Positions 62,094 through 64,000 of a DNA stretch of 64,000 bases are shown here, piece by piece (the first letter of the stretch is position 1; every line of letters begins with the position of its first letter). Both the position numbers and the translations under genes were made by a program. Origin of the DNA: JADLGL01 sp963823045 (GTDB taxonomy: Bacteria; Pseudomonadota; Alphaproteobacteria; Rhizobiales; Kaistiaceae); assembly GCA_963823045.1 (NCBI GenBank), contig CAWGKA010000008.1:186001-250000 (forward strand), given 5' to 3'. Under the pieces are notes generated by a model. The model did no database searches. It saw nothing but the letters and a program-made list of their open reading frames with translations, and had not been told where the DNA came from.

Positions 62094-63284
62094 ATGAGCC
62101 TGCTTCCCGTCGAAACCGCGCTCGATCGCGTGCTGGAAGGGGTCAGCGCCCTGCCCGGCGAGCGCGTCGCCCTGGCCGAGGCCGGCGGGCGCATCCTCGC
62201 CGAACCGATCGTCGCCCTCCGCCGCCAGCCGGCTTTCAAGGCCTCGGCGATGGATGGCTACGCCTTCCGGAGCGCCGATACGGTCGCCGGCGCACGGCTG
62301 AAGCTGGTCGGCGAATCCGCGGCTGGCGAGGGCTATGGCAAGCCGCTGGGCGACGGCGAGGCGGTGCGCATCTTCACCGGCGCACCGCTGCCCGAAGGCG
62401 CCGACACCGTGCTGATGCAGGAAGACGCCACCGTCGAGGGCGACGAACTGGTGATGAGCGGGCCGGTCGAAGTCTCGCAGCATGTCCGGCCCGCCGGATC
62501 GGACTTCGACATCGACGCGGAACTGCTGCCCGCTGGACGAAAGCTTGGGGCACGCGAACTCGCGCTGATCGCCGCCGCCAACCATGCCGAGGTTCCGGTC
62601 CGCCGCAAGCCGCGCGTGGCAGTGCTGTCGATCGGCGACGAGCTTGTGCTGCCGGGCAATCCGCTCGGGCCGGACCAGACCATCGCCACCAACGCTTTCG
62701 CCATCGTCGAACTGGCGCGGCAGGCAGGCGCCGAAGCCGAGGATCTCGGTATCGTGCCGGACGAGGCCGATCGCGTCGCCGAAATCGGCAAGACGATCGA
62801 CGCCGACATTCTCGTCACCATCGGTGGCGCGTCCGTCGGCGACCATGACGTCACCAAGCCGGGCCTCGCCGCCGCCGGCATGGAGCTCGATTTCTGGCGT
62901 ATCGCAATGCGGCCCGGCAAGCCGTTGGTGTTCGGCCGGCTCGGCGCGACGTCCGTTCTCGGCCTGCCGGGCAACCCGGTGTCGAGCTTCGTCTGCGGGC
63001 TGGTGTTCCTCAGGCCGTTGATCGGCGCCCTGCTCGACCTGCCGCGCAACGATCATCACGAAGCCGCCCTACTCGGGGCGGATGTTCCTGAAAATGGTGA
63101 GCGGACGACTTATCTACGCGCAACGCTGCAGGAAGACGCGAGCGGATTGCCACACGCCGTTCCCATGCCTGCGCAGGATTCCGCCTTGCTAGGCGTCTTG
63201 GCACAAGCCGACTGCCTTCTGATCCGGCCCGCTCACGCCGGGCCTTCGGCAATGGGGGCTGTCTGTACTATCATCCGGCTTTGA
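62094..63284 (+). CDS. moeA: MoeA, molybdopterin molybdenumtransferase
   Basis: MoeA inserts molybdate into adenylated molybdopterin to give the active cofactor. The 396-residue product shows domain motifs ALRRQPAFKASAMDGYAFRS, RIFTGAPLPEGADTVLMQED, VAVLSIGDELVLPGNPLGPD, ILVTIGGASVGDHDVTKPGL and TSVLGLPGNPVSSFVCGLVF. The last is the molybdate site. It is intact and divergent from moeB, with 132 bases between them that probably hold both promoters. Confidence 0.95.
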   Translation: MSLLPVETALDRVLEGVSALPGERVALAEAGGRILAEPIVALRRQPAFKASAMDGYAFRSADTVAGARLKLVGESAAGEGYGKPLGDGEAVRIFTGAPLPEGADTVLMQEDATVEGDELVMSGPVEVSQHVRPAGSDFDIDAELLPAGRKLGARELALIAAANHAEVPVRRKPRVAVLSIGDELVLPGNPLGPDQTIATNAFAIVELARQAGAEAEDLGIVPDEADRVAEIGKTIDADILVTIGGASVGDHDVTKPGLAAAGMELDFWRIAMRPGKPLVFGRLGATSVLGLPGNPVSSFVCGLVFLRPLIGALLDLPRNDHHEAALLGADVPENGERTTYLRATLQEDASGLPHAVPMPAQDSALLGVLAQADCLLIRPAHAGPSAMGAVCTIIRL

Positions 63285-63473
63285 AGGACGCCTCGCCGCG
63301 GCCTGAATGAGGGATCATCAATGACCAGCACCGCCGGCATGGAAGCGCTCTGCGATAGCCAAATCCTCGAATTGGCGCACAATATACCGTAGATCAGTCG
63401 GCCTGAAGCTCCCCATGGCACGGCGACGAAGCACTTCAAGCGTTGCAACTCGTCCGTCACAGTCGAGGTCGCA

Positions 63474-63749
63474 GTGAAGGACGGCGTCATCATCGATTTC
63501 GCCCAGAAGATAAAAGAGGCCGCGCGTGCCGAAGAGCTATTGGCCCACTGGCATCATGTCGAAAACAACGGCCGGTGGGTAAACGCCGAGTTCGCGAGCA
63601 AACCAGAAGACCTATCGCAATCGATTTGCCGGAGCGATGCAACCCCGAAAGGCGCACCGCATGAAGCGCCAACCGAGTCATCAACGCAGCTTGCGGAAAA
63701 CGCCAGCGCCACTCCCGCTGACGAGCAGCCGGCCGCCGCCAAATCATGA
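63474..63749 (+). CDS. hypothetical protein coupled to tatC
   Basis: The 91-residue product begins MKDGVIIDFAQKIKEAARAE and ELLAHWHHVENNGRWVNAEF, then becomes a low-complexity tail rich in Ala, Pro, Glu and Ser. Its stop overlaps the tatC ATG. It is not TatB (no N-terminal membrane helix and no conserved Glu/Gly-Pro hinge) although it stands in the usual place of tatB. The upstream gap 63,285-63,473 contains no gene that I can support. Function unknown. Confidence 0.5.
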   Translation: MKDGVIIDFAQKIKEAARAEELLAHWHHVENNGRWVNAEFASKPEDLSQSICRSDATPKGAPHEAPTESSTQLAENASATPADEQPAAAKS

Positions 63750-64000
63750 CCGACGAGACGGCGGAAGCCGCAACCGAGCAGGACGACGAGGTCGAAGCGA
63801 GCCGCGCGCCGCTGCTCACGCATCTCGTCGAGCTGCGCAGCCGGTTGATGAAGTCGATCCTGTTCTTCCTGGTCGCCTTCGTCGCGTGCTTTGCCGTCTC
63901 CGACAAAATCTACAATATCCTGCTGATCCCGTTTGAGTGGGCGTCGGGGGCGAACAGCGATATCCACCTCATCTACACGGCGCCGCAGGAATATCTGATC
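63746..64000 (+). CDS. tatC: TatC, twin-arginine translocase subunit (runs off the window)
   Basis: TatC recognises the twin-arginine signal and exports folded proteins, among them many Mo-cofactor enzymes. The first 85 residues are visible: an acidic start (MTDETAEAATEQDDEVEASR), the family start motif APLLTHLVELRSRLMKSILF, the first membrane helix (SILFFLVAFVACFAVSDKI) and the periplasmic YNILLIPFE...HLIYTAPQEYLI. The conserved Glu after HLVELR is present. Its start overlaps the preceding small gene. Confidence 0.93.
   Translation, partial: MTDETAEAATEQDDEVEASRAPLLTHLVELRSRLMKSILFFLVAFVACFAVSDKIYNILLIPFEWASGANSDIHLIYTAPQEYLI

Overview
The window is a high-GC chromosomal segment from an alphaproteobacterium, most likely of the order Hyphomicrobiales (Rhizobiales). 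The reasons are the complete division and cell-wall (dcw) cluster in the rhizobial gene order with rnpB just upstream of mraZ, the LuxR/LuxI pair, the extensin-like lipoprotein, and the RpoD type. No species can be named from sequence alone.

Region by region. Positions 1-18,160 (minus strand) hold the dcw operon, read from mraZ to ftsZ: mraZ, rsmH, ftsL, ftsI, murE, murF, mraY, murD, ftsW, murG, murC, a glutamine amidotransferase, murB, ddl, ftsQ, ftsA and the start of ftsZ. Most genes overlap by 1-8 bases. Upstream of mraZ lie five ATGG repeats in helical phase (a candidate MraZ operator), then the RNase P RNA gene. Positions 18.9-34.5 kb hold secreted and membrane proteins, a pyruvyltransferase-glycosyltransferase fusion, a DjlA-like cochaperone, 5-oxoprolinase (with a palindromic repeat inserted in frame), a Lys/Ala-rich basic protein, an extensin-like lipoprotein, a CDF metal exporter, TrkH, a quorum-sensing luxR-luxI pair with an almost perfect lux box, and an ABC-2 exporter. 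Positions 34.5-35.7 kb are a lower-GC insert carrying a recognisable homologue of the methyl-directed restriction enzyme DpnI and a small cysteine-rich protein. Positions 35.7-46.7 kb hold ettA, a cupredoxin, a serine hydrolase of the class A beta-lactamase fold, carA, yqeY, dnaG and rpoD. Positions 46.7-49.4 kb are a second lower-GC insert with a broken OLD-family nuclease and an extragenic palindrome. Positions 49.4-55.9 kb hold a YCII protein, a caspase-like SEL1 protein, a SIMPL protein, a tRNA with anticodon CAT beside a serine-recombinase remnant, and small orphan genes. Positions 56.1-64.0 kb are a molybdenum cluster: moaD, modE, modABC, moaE, mogA, moaC, moeB and moeA, followed by the start of tatC. 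This links molybdate uptake, cofactor synthesis and the pathway that exports folded Mo enzymes.

A caution applies to the whole window. At least nine single-base insertions interrupt indispensable genes (murC, murG, mraY, murF twice, murE twice, ftsI twice). Further frameshifts hit carA, moaC, moeB, moaE, the DpnI homologue, the amidotransferase, the caspase-like gene and the OLD nuclease. Removing or adding one base restores the family sequence in nearly every case that I could follow, so many of these are probably consensus errors of the assembly rather than biology. I annotate each such gene at its full extent and state where the frame breaks. The genes from 18.9 to 34.5 kb show no such breaks.

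The observations I rate highest are the DpnI homologue in an organism group not expected to methylate GATC, the palindromic element translated inside 5-oxoprolinase, the phased MraZ-type repeats, the lux box, and the amidotransferase embedded and translationally coupled between murC and murB.
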